The notes beneath the pieces are model-generated. The model did not search any database and was not told where the DNA came from. It saw only the letters and a program-made list of their open reading frames with translations. Below are positions 50,873 to 58,908 of a DNA stretch of 64,000 bases, piece by piece; position 1 is the stretch's first letter; each line of letters begins with the position of its first letter. The position numbers and the translations under genes are program-made. Source of the stretch: an uncultured Bacteroidales bacterium (lineage in GTDB: Bacteria; Bacteroidota; Bacteroidia; Bacteroidales; P3); assembly GCA_900318175.1 (NCBI GenBank), contig ONJQ01000008.1:1-64000 (forward strand). The letters run 5' to 3'.

Positions 50873-51952
50873 TTATTTTTTGATTATTCTATAACGCTCA
50901 CTTCTATTCGCAAACTTAATGTCGATAAAGTAGATGCCTGCTGAAACCTGAGATATATTGATTACATCAGTTGGGTTGTCTAATTTCATTATCGGACGCC
51001 CCGCAATGTCCATTATCACTATTTTCGATGGTTGCTCTTCTCCGTTAATACGAATGTTTAATTCGTCCATTGTAGGATTTGGATAAACAACGGCTGTATT
51101 TATTATCTCAGTTGTGTCTATACGACGTACAGGGGCAACTTTTATCGATGGCGGTGTCGGAGCTGTTGCATAAATAGTAGCAGACTGTTGAAAAATATAA
51201 GCGTTAAGTTCAGAACCTGCCGACGCTTCAAAACCATCCGAAAACACAATCTCATTACCAGCCTTAATTGTAAATGATTGGCCACTATTAAGGGTGACAT
51301 TACCGTTGGTTTCCACATTCGATGCGGCTTCAACAAAACCATAATTAAGACTACCGGGAATTGTTGAGGAAGTAATTGTCAAGTTTGTGGCTACATTTTC
51401 AAAATAACCAACCTCCTCATAACGATAATTCCAAACTTTTGCGTTATTGTTAATTAATGATGTTCCCATTGACACCCCGCCATACATAACATCAGGGTTG
51501 GACCAGTAAAGCAATCGTATACATCCACTACAATAGTCGTCATAAGCCATAATGGTTCTCCATCCACCGTCAGGATAAACGTAGCCGTGACCATAGGCGT
51601 ATGGCCAAAGTCGAGGATCGCATCGATAATCATGCATACACCCCATCAAATGTCCAATTTCGTGGATAAATGAATGACTTTCTGTCGCACAACGTGCATT
51701 TACCACGCAGAATGCTTCGTCAACATCAGCCTTAATAGTGTATGCCTCGCCACAATATCCACTAATATTCTCCAATAAAACACATATATCGGCTGCATAC
51801 TTTGTTCGCAATGTATGCACTTCGTCCATATACCCATCGTTAGTTTCTTTAAACCTATTGACATCTGTGGTCGATGATGATGACTCAATATAACTTGTTT
51901 TGCCAATATATACTATTTCAATATTTCTTTTTGACATTAAACTCATCATCAC
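50873..51952 (-). CDS. Metzincin metallopeptidase with T9SS sorting domain (C-terminal piece)
   Basis: Second part (359 codons) of a gene split by a frameshift near 51930. It holds the zinc site HEIGHLMGCMHD (metzincin pattern HExxHxxGxxHD, near residue 97) and the Met-turn TIMAYDDYC about 35 residues on. After a beta region come the C-terminal ~75 residues: VYPNPTMDELNIRI, IVIMDIAGRPIM and ISQVSAGIYFIDI, a type A type IX secretion sorting domain. So the intact protein would be exported by Sec, then secreted or surface-attached by T9SS. The signal peptide lies in the other frame, in the piece at 51918-52169. Confidence 0.8.
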   Translation of the reverse strand: MMMSLMSKRNIEIVYIGKTSYIESSSSTTDVNRFKETNDGYMDEVHTLRTKYAADICVLLENISGYCGEAYTIKADVDEAFCVVNARCATESHSFIHEIGHLMGCMHDYRCDPRLWPYAYGHGYVYPDGGWRTIMAYDDYCSGCIRLLYWSNPDVMYGGVSMGTSLINNNAKVWNYRYEEVGYFENVATNLTITSSTIPGSLNYGFVEAASNVETNGNVTLNSGQSFTIKAGNEIVFSDGFEASAGSELNAYIFQQSATIYATAPTPPSIKVAPVRRIDTTEIINTAVVYPNPTMDELNIRINGEEQPSKIVIMDIAGRPIMKLDNPTDVINISQVSAGIYFIDIKFANRSERYRIIKK

Positions 51953-52169
51953 TCAATTCAATTTTAAACAATGTATCTTCCGAGAAAAGAAGGTCTTTTT
52001 CAATGTAAACAGGAAAAACAGATAACACTTCTACTCTACTTCCAATTTCTGTCAGAGTTTCGTTATTCCTGGTTGTCGGTAATTCCGCTATCAATGTTTG
52101 TTGAGAATATGCAATATGTGTCAACGAAAAAATTGCCATCAAAATAAAGATTGTTTTTATGTGTTTCAT
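51918..52169 (-). pseudogene. Signal-peptide piece of the frameshifted metallopeptidase
   Basis: 83 codons from the ATG at 52169: signal peptide (MKHIKTIFILMAIFSLTHIAYSQ quoted in part: KHIKTIFILM, AYSQ) and ~60 residues of propeptide, then a stop. The last part FNVKKKY continues in sense as RNIEIVYIG in the +1 frame of the overlapping piece, across the run AAAAAGAAA. A single base in this run would restore one ~430-aa protein. Promoter TTTG-N19-TATATTTG ends at 52185. Either a real inactivation, phase variation in the A-run, or a sequencing error. Confidence 0.7.
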
Positions 52170-52184
52170 AGGTTCAATTTTTTG

Positions 52185-52215
52185 CAAATATACAAATAAA
52201 TTTTCAATTAGCAAA
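52185..52215 (-). promoter_or_regulatory. Promoter of the metallopeptidase gene
   Basis: On the - strand a TTTTG ending at 52212, 19 bases, then TATATTTG (52192-52185), 16 bases before the ATG. Confidence 0.7.
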
Positions 52216-52404
52216 AAAAAATACATCTTCATACAAAAAGGGGGTAACATTTTTCAATATCAATGGCATCAATCCACATTCCCAACATCAGATTTACGGT
52301 ATAGTACAGGAGGGGTTGTAGGGTCTGGTATTATGGTTTTCAATCTCCATATCTGCTCCAGGTCATCCATAAAGCTGTTCGAGAATAGTTCGGTTGGGGG
52401 TACG

Positions 52405-52438
52405 AAAAACGACAATATGCATTGCATTTGTCGTTTTT
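52405..52438 (+). terminator. Terminator-like hairpin without an assigned gene
   Basis: AAAAACGACAA (52405-52415) pairs with TTGTCGTTTTT (52428-52438), followed by more T. No gene ends just upstream on either strand, so it may end an unrecognised transcript that starts between 52216 and 52400. Confidence 0.55.
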
Positions 52439-52721
52439 TTTATCCCTGTGCGTTGTTATTTGAAAAAACAATGCCCCACTCGGGTCGGAGGGCCTACAAG
52501 CTTTCATGCCCAAACGTCCCAAACAAATGCACCAAAGCTGTTTTTCTGCTAATATTCGAAGAATAATGAATCCATGTGAACAACTAACATTTTTTTGCTC
52601 ATAATTGTGCACCGGACTCCTTCCGAGCGGGGGGAGCCCCTGTGTTTCGGAATGGTGAAACCTGACAATCAGAAGCATGGGACTGCTGTTCGGTGTGTCG
52701 GACAACGCTCCTTCAAATGCC

Positions 52722-52768
52722 GTTCAACGCTCCTTCAATATTGAATCAATAATGAAGGAGCGTTGAAC
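52722..52768 (-). terminator. 16-bp palindrome after the BspA-like gene
   Basis: GTTCAACGCTCCTTCA (52722-52737) and TGAAGGAGCGTTGAAC (52753-52768) are perfect arms. The loop ATATTGAATCAATAA resembles that at 25498-25513, and both have GCCGTTCAA at the left edge. No T-run follows, so termination is only likely. Confidence 0.5.
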
Positions 52769-52835
52769 AAGGGGTTGTAGGGCGAAAGTGGAGCCTACCC
52801 GGAAACAGGGGAAGAGATGGGCAGAAGGCTCTCGG

Positions 52836-53606
52836 CTACATGGACTGGATGGTGTACTGGCCCCAGATGTAGGAGGCTTTGTAGGCGGGGAAGTTCTGCC
52901 CGGTGACGTAGATGGGTATTTCGCGCCCAAAGGCGGGATGGCAAGCGGGTTGGGGCGGCACAGGACCGAAGAAGGTGACGGTCTTCAACTGCTCGTAGCC
53001 GTCGAAGGCGTGGCAGCCGATGGTGGTGACGGTGGCGGGGATGAGGTAGTCCGTGACCATCTTGCAGTTCATGAAAGTGCCTTCGGGGATTTCCTCAAGG
53101 CCGTGGGATATGACAAAATGGCGCACATTGCTGCAGTCCTTGAAGGCATAGGTGCCCATCTCGGTGACGGAGTTGGGCATGACGACGTCGATGAGTGATG
53201 TGCAGCCTTCGAAAGCGCTGCCCCCGATATAGGTGAGGGTCTTGGGCATGAGGATGACGCGGAGGTCGGTGCAGCGGTAGAAAGCGCGCTCGCCAATGAA
53301 GAAGAGGGTGGTGGGAAGCTCGACACCTTGGATGCGGATGCAATTGGCAAAAGCCTCGTCAGCAATGCCAGTGACGACAAAGTTCTGGTCGTTGTAGCGC
53401 ACGGTGCGCGGCACCTTGATATAGCCGCCAAGGAGTTCGGGGTTTTGCTGGTTGTACCACACGTTCACTTCGCCGTAGTCGATGATTTTGTAATGAAGCA
53501 CCTGACCGGTGGAGCAGACGGCGGAGAAATCGGACTGTTGGTCGGTCTGGGCAAAGACGGGACTTGTCAGCAGGACAAGCAGGAGGATGTTGATAATTTT
53601 CTTCAT
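52836..53606 (-). CDS. BspA-like leucine-rich repeat protein
   Basis: 256 aa secreted protein with a signal peptide (LLVLLTSPVFAQ). About five LRR_5/BspA-type repeats lie between residues ~75 and 215, for example IADEAFANCIRIQGVELP, IGERAFYRCTDLRVILMP, IGGSAFEGCTSLIDVVMP and MGTYAFKDCSNVRHFVI. Such repeats mediate surface binding in oral and gut Bacteroidales; partner unknown. No sorting domain is visible at the C-terminus. It is the last gene of the - strand run, 53 bases after polA, and is followed by a 16-bp palindrome. Confidence 0.82.
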   Translation of the reverse strand: MKKIINILLLVLLTSPVFAQTDQQSDFSAVCSTGQVLHYKIIDYGEVNVWYNQQNPELLGGYIKVPRTVRYNDQNFVVTGIADEAFANCIRIQGVELPTTLFFIGERAFYRCTDLRVILMPKTLTYIGGSAFEGCTSLIDVVMPNSVTEMGTYAFKDCSNVRHFVISHGLEEIPEGTFMNCKMVTDYLIPATVTTIGCHAFDGYEQLKTVTFFGPVPPQPACHPAFGREIPIYVTGQNFPAYKASYIWGQYTIQSM

Positions 53607-53659
53607 GGTAATCTGTATTTTGTTTCCGATTAATAATCAATAAATAAATGAAGGAGCGA

Positions 53660-56335
53660 CTAATGGGCTTCGAGCCAGTTGGGACCCACGTCGATGCCCA
53701 CCTCGATGGGTATGGCAAGGGGCAGGGCGTTGAGCATGGCCTCTTCAACAATGGTGCGCACTTGCTGCTCTTCGGGTTTGTAGCAGTCGAACACCAATTC
53801 GTCATGCACCTGGAGAATCATCCGCGAACGGAGTCCAAGCCGTTTGAACTCGTTGAAGATACGAATCATGGCAATCTTTATCATGTCGGCAGAGGTGCCT
53901 TGGATGGGCATGTTGACAGCGTTGCGCTCGGCAAAGTTGCGAGCTGAAGCATTGCGGGAATTGATGTCGGCCAGATAGCGACGGCGCCCGAGGAGGGTCT
54001 GGGCGTAGCCATGCTCACGGGCAAAGGCAATGTTGGAGTCGATGTAGTTTTTGATGTCGGGGTATTGGGCAAAGTATTCTTCAATCAGTTGCGCGGCCTC
54101 TTTGCGGGGGATGCCGAGCTGCTCGCTGAGACCGAAGGAGCTGATGCCGTAGATGATGCCGAAATTGACGGACTTGGCGTTGCGGCGCAGGTCTTTTGAC
54201 ACCTCGTCGATGGGAATGCCGTAAATCTTGGCAGCGGTGGCGGCGTGGATGTCGTAGTGGTTGGTGAAGGCGTCGATCATGTGGCGGTCATTGGCCAAGG
54301 AGGCAATGATGCGGAGTTCGATTTGCGAATAGTCGGCGGCAAGGAGCAGGTAGTCGTCATTGCGGGCCACGAAGGCTTTGCGTATCTCACGACCACGCTC
54401 GGTGCGGATGGGGATGTTCTGCAGGTTGGGGTTGGAGGAGGAGAGGCGGCCCGTGGCGGTGACGGTCTGGTTGTAGACCGTGTGGAGACGGCCCGTGGCG
54501 GGATTGATGAGTTTGGGGAAGGAGTCGAGATAGGTGCCTATGAGCTTGTTGAGCGAGCGGAATTCGAGGATGAGGGGGATGACGGGGTGTTTGTCCTTGA
54601 GTTTGACGAGGACATCCTCGGCAGTGGAATACTGCTTGGTGGCGGTGCGCGGGGGCTTGTCGGTGACGTGGAGCCGCTCGTAGAGCACCTCGCCCAACTG
54701 TTTGGGCGAGGAGATGTTGAAGGTGCCACCGGCAAGGGTGAAGATTTGCTGCTCGATGGCGTCGCGCTCGGCGGAGAGGCGGTTGGAATAGTCCTTGAGG
54801 GCATCGACATCGATGCGCACGCCCTCCTCTTCCATGCTGATGAGCACGTCGACAAGGGGAAGCTCGACGTCGGTGTAGAGCTTACGCATGCCGGCGTCGG
54901 CAAGCTGGGCGGCCATGAGAGGATAGACCTGCCAGAGGATGGCGGCGGACTCGCGGTCGTCGGCGGGTTCGCTGCCGAGGATGCCCATTGCTATGCTTTG
55001 GAGGGAGTGGCGCGCCTCGGGGTCGAGGAGGTAGTGGACCAGCTGCACGTCGAAGACATCGCCCTGAATCTCAATGTCGAGCTCGCGAAGAATGTATTTC
55101 AATGCTTTGAGGTCGTAGCAGAGCTTGAGGGTGGAGGGGTTTTGGAGCAGTGTGCGAAGACGGGAGCAGTCAATGTCGCCCACAAGAGCGGTGTAGACAT
55201 CGTCGGCATTGAAGGCCAGCACGATGGTGGCGCCGGAGACGAAGATGGCCACATCGCCGCTGTCGGGGAAAGTGGTGAGGGTGTGGAGGTCGAGGGCGCG
55301 GTTTTGGTCCACAGCCGGAGCATCGAAGAGGGTGGGCTGCTCGAAAAGGGATGGTTGGCTGGTGGCAGCCTTCTTGGCCGTGGAGGCAGCAGGTGCCGAC
55401 GGCATGACGACCTTCTTGGCTTGGGCAAAGCGCTGAGCCTCGGAGGGGTCGGAGACGGAGAGGTCGGTAAAGATGCGCTTGGAGAGGGCGCGGAATTCCA
55501 GCTCGGAGAAGAGCTGTTGAAGGGCGGCATAGTCCGGCTTGTGCAGTTGCAGCTCCTCCTCGTTGAGGGCGACGGGCGCGTCGAGCACGATGGTGGCGAG
55601 CTGCTTGCTGAAGAGTGCCTGCTCGGAATACTGCTGGACCAGACAGCGGAGTTTGTCGTTCTTGATTTCTTCGGCATGGGTGACCATGTTCTCGATGGAG
55701 CCGAACTGGGCGATGAGTTTCTTGGCGGTCTTCTCCCCCACCCCGGGAATGCCGGGGATGTTGTCCGACGCGTCGCCCCAAAGGCCGAGGAGGTCTATGA
55801 CCTGCTGGCAGCTGGACACGCCGAATTTCTCTTTCACCTCATCGACACCAAGGACCTGGTCCGGCTTGCCCATACGGCCAAAACGGTAGATGTAGACATG
55901 CTGGGTGACAAGTTGTCCGAAGTCCTTGTCGGGGGTGACCATGATGACTTGGTCAAAGCCCTGGCCTTCGGCCCAGTGGGAGGCGGTGCCGATGACATCG
56001 TCGGCCTCGTAGCCCTCGCAGGTGATGATGGGGATGTTGAAGGCGGCGATGATGCTGCGGATATAGGGCAGCCCCACCTGAATGGCTTCGGGCATGGCCT
56101 CGCGGTTGGCTTTGTATTCGGCATACATCTCGTGGCGGAAGGTGGGCTTTTGCAAGTCGAAAGCCACGGCAGCGTGTGTGGGCTGCAACTTCTTGAGGAG
56201 GTCGTAGAGCGTGGTGGTGAAGCCGAGCACAGCGGAGGTGTTGACGCCCTTGGAGTTCATGCGGTTGGAACCGTTGAGGGCGTAGTAGGCGCGATACGCC
56301 ATCGCCATGCCGTCGAAAAGAACGAGTTTCTTCAT
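53660..56335 (-). CDS. polA: DNA polymerase I
   Basis: 891 aa. The 5'-nuclease domain (1-~300) begins LVLFDGMAMAYRAYYAL and keeps VAFDLQKPTFRHE, EGYEADDVIG and a helix-hairpin-helix near GIPGVGEKTAKKL. The polymerase domain keeps DYSQIELRIIASLAND, the O-helix region RRNAKSVNFGIIYGIS and QVHDELVFD. The 3'-5' exonuclease domain in between (~335-500) is reduced: no DxE is seen where FDTET is expected and the last Asp motif is missing, so proofreading is probably absent. Start overlaps the pdxA stop (TAATG). Confidence 0.95.
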   Translation of the reverse strand: MKKLVLFDGMAMAYRAYYALNGSNRMNSKGVNTSAVLGFTTTLYDLLKKLQPTHAAVAFDLQKPTFRHEMYAEYKANREAMPEAIQVGLPYIRSIIAAFNIPIITCEGYEADDVIGTASHWAEGQGFDQVIMVTPDKDFGQLVTQHVYIYRFGRMGKPDQVLGVDEVKEKFGVSSCQQVIDLLGLWGDASDNIPGIPGVGEKTAKKLIAQFGSIENMVTHAEEIKNDKLRCLVQQYSEQALFSKQLATIVLDAPVALNEEELQLHKPDYAALQQLFSELEFRALSKRIFTDLSVSDPSEAQRFAQAKKVVMPSAPAASTAKKAATSQPSLFEQPTLFDAPAVDQNRALDLHTLTTFPDSGDVAIFVSGATIVLAFNADDVYTALVGDIDCSRLRTLLQNPSTLKLCYDLKALKYILRELDIEIQGDVFDVQLVHYLLDPEARHSLQSIAMGILGSEPADDRESAAILWQVYPLMAAQLADAGMRKLYTDVELPLVDVLISMEEEGVRIDVDALKDYSNRLSAERDAIEQQIFTLAGGTFNISSPKQLGEVLYERLHVTDKPPRTATKQYSTAEDVLVKLKDKHPVIPLILEFRSLNKLIGTYLDSFPKLINPATGRLHTVYNQTVTATGRLSSSNPNLQNIPIRTERGREIRKAFVARNDDYLLLAADYSQIELRIIASLANDRHMIDAFTNHYDIHAATAAKIYGIPIDEVSKDLRRNAKSVNFGIIYGISSFGLSEQLGIPRKEAAQLIEEYFAQYPDIKNYIDSNIAFAREHGYAQTLLGRRRYLADINSRNASARNFAERNAVNMPIQGTSADMIKIAMIRIFNEFKRLGLRSRMILQVHDELVFDCYKPEEQQVRTIVEEAMLNALPLAIPIEVGIDVGPNWLEAH

Positions 56336-57378
56336 TAACGCAGGGGATCGGCTGTTAGTTCGTCATACTCTTTGCGGTTGCGGAGTATCTGACAGGCAAG
56401 ATAGACGGCGCTACGGAATGACTGCTCGCTGGCTTTGTCCTTGCCCGCAATGTCGAAAGCGGTGCCGTGGGCAGGGGATGTGCGGACATAGGGCAGTCCG
56501 GCAGTGAAGTTGACACCCTCGGTGAAGGACATGAGTTTGAAGGGGATGAGACCCTGGTCGTGGTAAAGGGCCAGGACACCGTCGAACTTGTTGAACTCGC
56601 TGCTGCCGAAGAAGCCGTCGGAGGGATAGGGGCCGTAGGCAAGCACGCCTTTGCCCTGCACCTCGTCAATGACGGGCTTGATGACGGTCTGGTCCTGATT
56701 GCCGATAACGCCGTTGTCGCCCGCGTGGGGGTCGAGAGCCAGGACGGCAATCTTGGGCATGGGGATACCGAAATCGCGCTTCAGCGACTCGTTCATAAGC
56801 ATAATCTTGTCGAAAAGGAGGTTGTGGGTGATGGCACCGGGCACATCCTTGAGGGCAAGGTGGTTGGTGACGATACCGATGCGGATGCGGTCGCAGACCA
56901 TTATCATAAGGCTGCTGCACCCGAATTGGTGGGAGAGGTACTCAGTATGGCCGGGGAAATCGAAGTCCGCGGACTGGATGTTTTTCTTGCTGATGGGAGC
57001 GGTGACGAGGACGTCGACGTCGCCTTTCTTCAGGTCTTCGCAAGCACGCGAGAGGGAGAGGCGGGACTGCTCGCCAGCCACATCGGTCAGTTTGCCGACT
57101 TCGATTTTAACCTCCTCGTTAGTGAGGTTGACGACATTGAATTTGCGGTCGATGGCTTCGCTGGCATAGTGGATGCCGTTGAACGTCATGTCCTGATGCA
57201 TGGCAAGGAGTTTCTTGTGGTAAGAAGCCACCTTGGTGGAGCCATAGAGGATGGGGGTGCAAATGTCGTACATGCGACTGTCGCTGAAGGTCTTTAAGAT
57301 TACTTCGTAGCCAACCCCGTTGATGTCGCCCTGGGTGATGGCTAAGCGTATGCGAGTGTTGTTCTTTTTTTCTTCCAT
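56335..57378 (-). CDS. pdxA: 4-hydroxythreonine-4-phosphate dehydrogenase
   Basis: 347 aa from the ATG at 57378 (a TTG at 57393 is also open). Oxidises 4-phosphohydroxythreonine in pyridoxal-phosphate synthesis. Recognisable blocks are AITQGDINGVGYEVILK (key ITxGDxxGxGxE), VTAPISKKNIQ, FPGHTEYL and ALDPHAGDNGVIG with DPHAG metal ligands, plus ALYHDQGLIPFK. The TAA stop overlaps the polA ATG as TAATG, giving translational coupling. Full length. Confidence 0.94.
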   Translation of the reverse strand: MEEKKNNTRIRLAITQGDINGVGYEVILKTFSDSRMYDICTPILYGSTKVASYHKKLLAMHQDMTFNGIHYASEAIDRKFNVVNLTNEEVKIEVGKLTDVAGEQSRLSLSRACEDLKKGDVDVLVTAPISKKNIQSADFDFPGHTEYLSHQFGCSSLMIMVCDRIRIGIVTNHLALKDVPGAITHNLLFDKIMLMNESLKRDFGIPMPKIAVLALDPHAGDNGVIGNQDQTVIKPVIDEVQGKGVLAYGPYPSDGFFGSSEFNKFDGVLALYHDQGLIPFKLMSFTEGVNFTAGLPYVRTSPAHGTAFDIAGKDKASEQSFRSAVYLACQILRNRKEYDELTADPLR

Positions 57379-57424
57379 TGTGGTATAATTCAAATTATTA
57401 TTCGTGAATACATGTATTCATCAC

Positions 57425-58870
57425 TTATTTCTGAAGGATGTCATACGTCTGCAGGAAAGCGTAGAGCAGGCGGATGCCGTAGCCCGAGGCACCGTGAGCA
57501 TAGTACTGCTGCTTCTTGGAGAAGTAGGCCACCCCTGCAATGTCGAGATGGATGTAGGGGGTTTTGCGGGCGAAATGGGCCAGGAACTTGCCAGCGGTGA
57601 TGGCTCCGGCCTGGGCGATGCCGCAATTCTTGATGTCGGCAATCTCGGACTTGATAAGCTCGTCGTATTCGGGCCAGAAGGGGAATTCCACCAAACGCTC
57701 GTAGACTTTGTTGCCCACAATGCGGAGCAGGTTGAAGGCATTGTCGGCTCCCTGCTGCATGGCGGCAATGCCGTAGGTGCCGATGGCACGGACGGCAGCT
57801 CCCGTGAGGGTGGCGGCGTCGATGATGAGCTCGGGGTCGTACTTGCTGACGGCGTAGGCGATGGCGTCGGCAAGGATGATACGGCCCTCGGCGTCGGTGT
57901 TGATCACCTCCACCGTGGTGCCGTCGTACATGCGCAGGACATCATCGGCAGCATAGGCGTTGAAGCCCGGACGGCTGTCGGTGAGGGGCAACAGAGCCAC
58001 GATGTGCACTGGCAGATTGTTGGAGGCAGCGGCAAAGACCACGGAGGCCATGGTGGCAGCACCTGCCATGTCGGACTTCATCTCCTGCATATAGTCGTCC
58101 GGCTTCAGGTTGAGGCCGCCAGTGTCGTACATGATGCCTTTGCCCACCAAGGCGAGGGGCTTGGCGTTCACTGCGTCGGAGGGTTTGTATTCCAACACTA
58201 CGAAACGGGGCTCGTCCACGCTGCCCTTGTTCACTGCCATCAGACCGCCCATGCGGAGCCACTCGATCTGCTTCTTGTCGAAGACGGTGCAACTGACCTT
58301 GGTCTCGGCAGCACGGTTCTGCAACTGAGTGGCAAAACGCTCGGCATTGAGGTCGGCCACAGGGGTGTTGACCCAATCGCGGCACTGGCGGATACACTCC
58401 CAGAGGCGCACATTGCGTTCCAACTCCTCGGCAGTCAGGAAGCTCTGCTCAATCAGGAGGGTTTCGATGTGCGACGGTTTCTCGCTCTTGTAGCGGTCGA
58501 AGGTATAGTCGGCAAGGAACAGCCCTTCGGCAAAGGCCACCACCTCTTCGGGGATAACCCCTTCACCCGTGAGGGCCACAGCGGTCTGCTTGGCTTCGCG
58601 GAGCATGGTGACCACCTTGTCCGCACTGCGACGGAGGCGCTCCTGGGTCTGCTCAGCCACTCTCTCGCCATCGAAATTGACAATGAAAAGTCTGTAGGGC
58701 AAGCGGTCAAGCACTACCAGTGCGTCGACATCCTTCTCGCGGCAGCTTTTCAGGTACTCGATCTCGCGTTTGCTCAGCGGCAGGTTGCGTTCCGCAACCT
58801 CCGTTCCGTAAAGGAGGACAAGATTGCCCTCAAAATCCTTGGGGCTTATCTGTTCTATATTAAATTGCAT
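57425..58870 (-). CDS. Leucyl aminopeptidase (M17)
   Basis: 481 aa. The M17 catalytic domain is clear: LVGKGIMYDTGGLNLKP near 228-244 (first metal Lys and Asp), MKSDMAGAA and NTDAEGRIILADAI near 325-338 (Asp-Glu ligands and catalytic Arg). The N-terminal macro-like domain is diverged. Cytosolic hexamer that removes N-terminal residues, Leu preferred in the family. Stands 46 bases upstream of the pdxA ATG on the same strand. Confidence 0.92.
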   Translation of the reverse strand: MQFNIEQISPKDFEGNLVLLYGTEVAERNLPLSKREIEYLKSCREKDVDALVVLDRLPYRLFIVNFDGERVAEQTQERLRRSADKVVTMLREAKQTAVALTGEGVIPEEVVAFAEGLFLADYTFDRYKSEKPSHIETLLIEQSFLTAEELERNVRLWECIRQCRDWVNTPVADLNAERFATQLQNRAAETKVSCTVFDKKQIEWLRMGGLMAVNKGSVDEPRFVVLEYKPSDAVNAKPLALVGKGIMYDTGGLNLKPDDYMQEMKSDMAGAATMASVVFAAASNNLPVHIVALLPLTDSRPGFNAYAADDVLRMYDGTTVEVINTDAEGRIILADAIAYAVSKYDPELIIDAATLTGAAVRAIGTYGIAAMQQGADNAFNLLRIVGNKVYERLVEFPFWPEYDELIKSEIADIKNCGIAQAGAITAGKFLAHFARKTPYIHLDIAGVAYFSKKQQYYAHGASGYGIRLLYAFLQTYDILQK

Positions 58871-58908
58871 CTTTATTTATATTTAGTCGATTTGTAGAAT
58901 TAACGCGT

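Larger units (their letters stand above)
52216..52835. other. Intergenic region with hairpins, no gene seen
   Basis: About 620 bases. Open frames on both strands lack signals and sensible composition. Two clear hairpins are listed separately (52405-52438 and 52722-52768). Confidence 0.5.

Noticed and set aside
52340-52705. 121-codon - strand frame in the gap after the metallopeptidase
   Set aside because: It runs through the hairpin at 52405-52438, has no promoter box and no recognisable sequence.
54245-56338. A 697-codon + strand open frame opposite polA
   Set aside because: Antisense shadow of polA in GC-rich sequence, Gly/Val/Glu-rich, no start signal and no domain.
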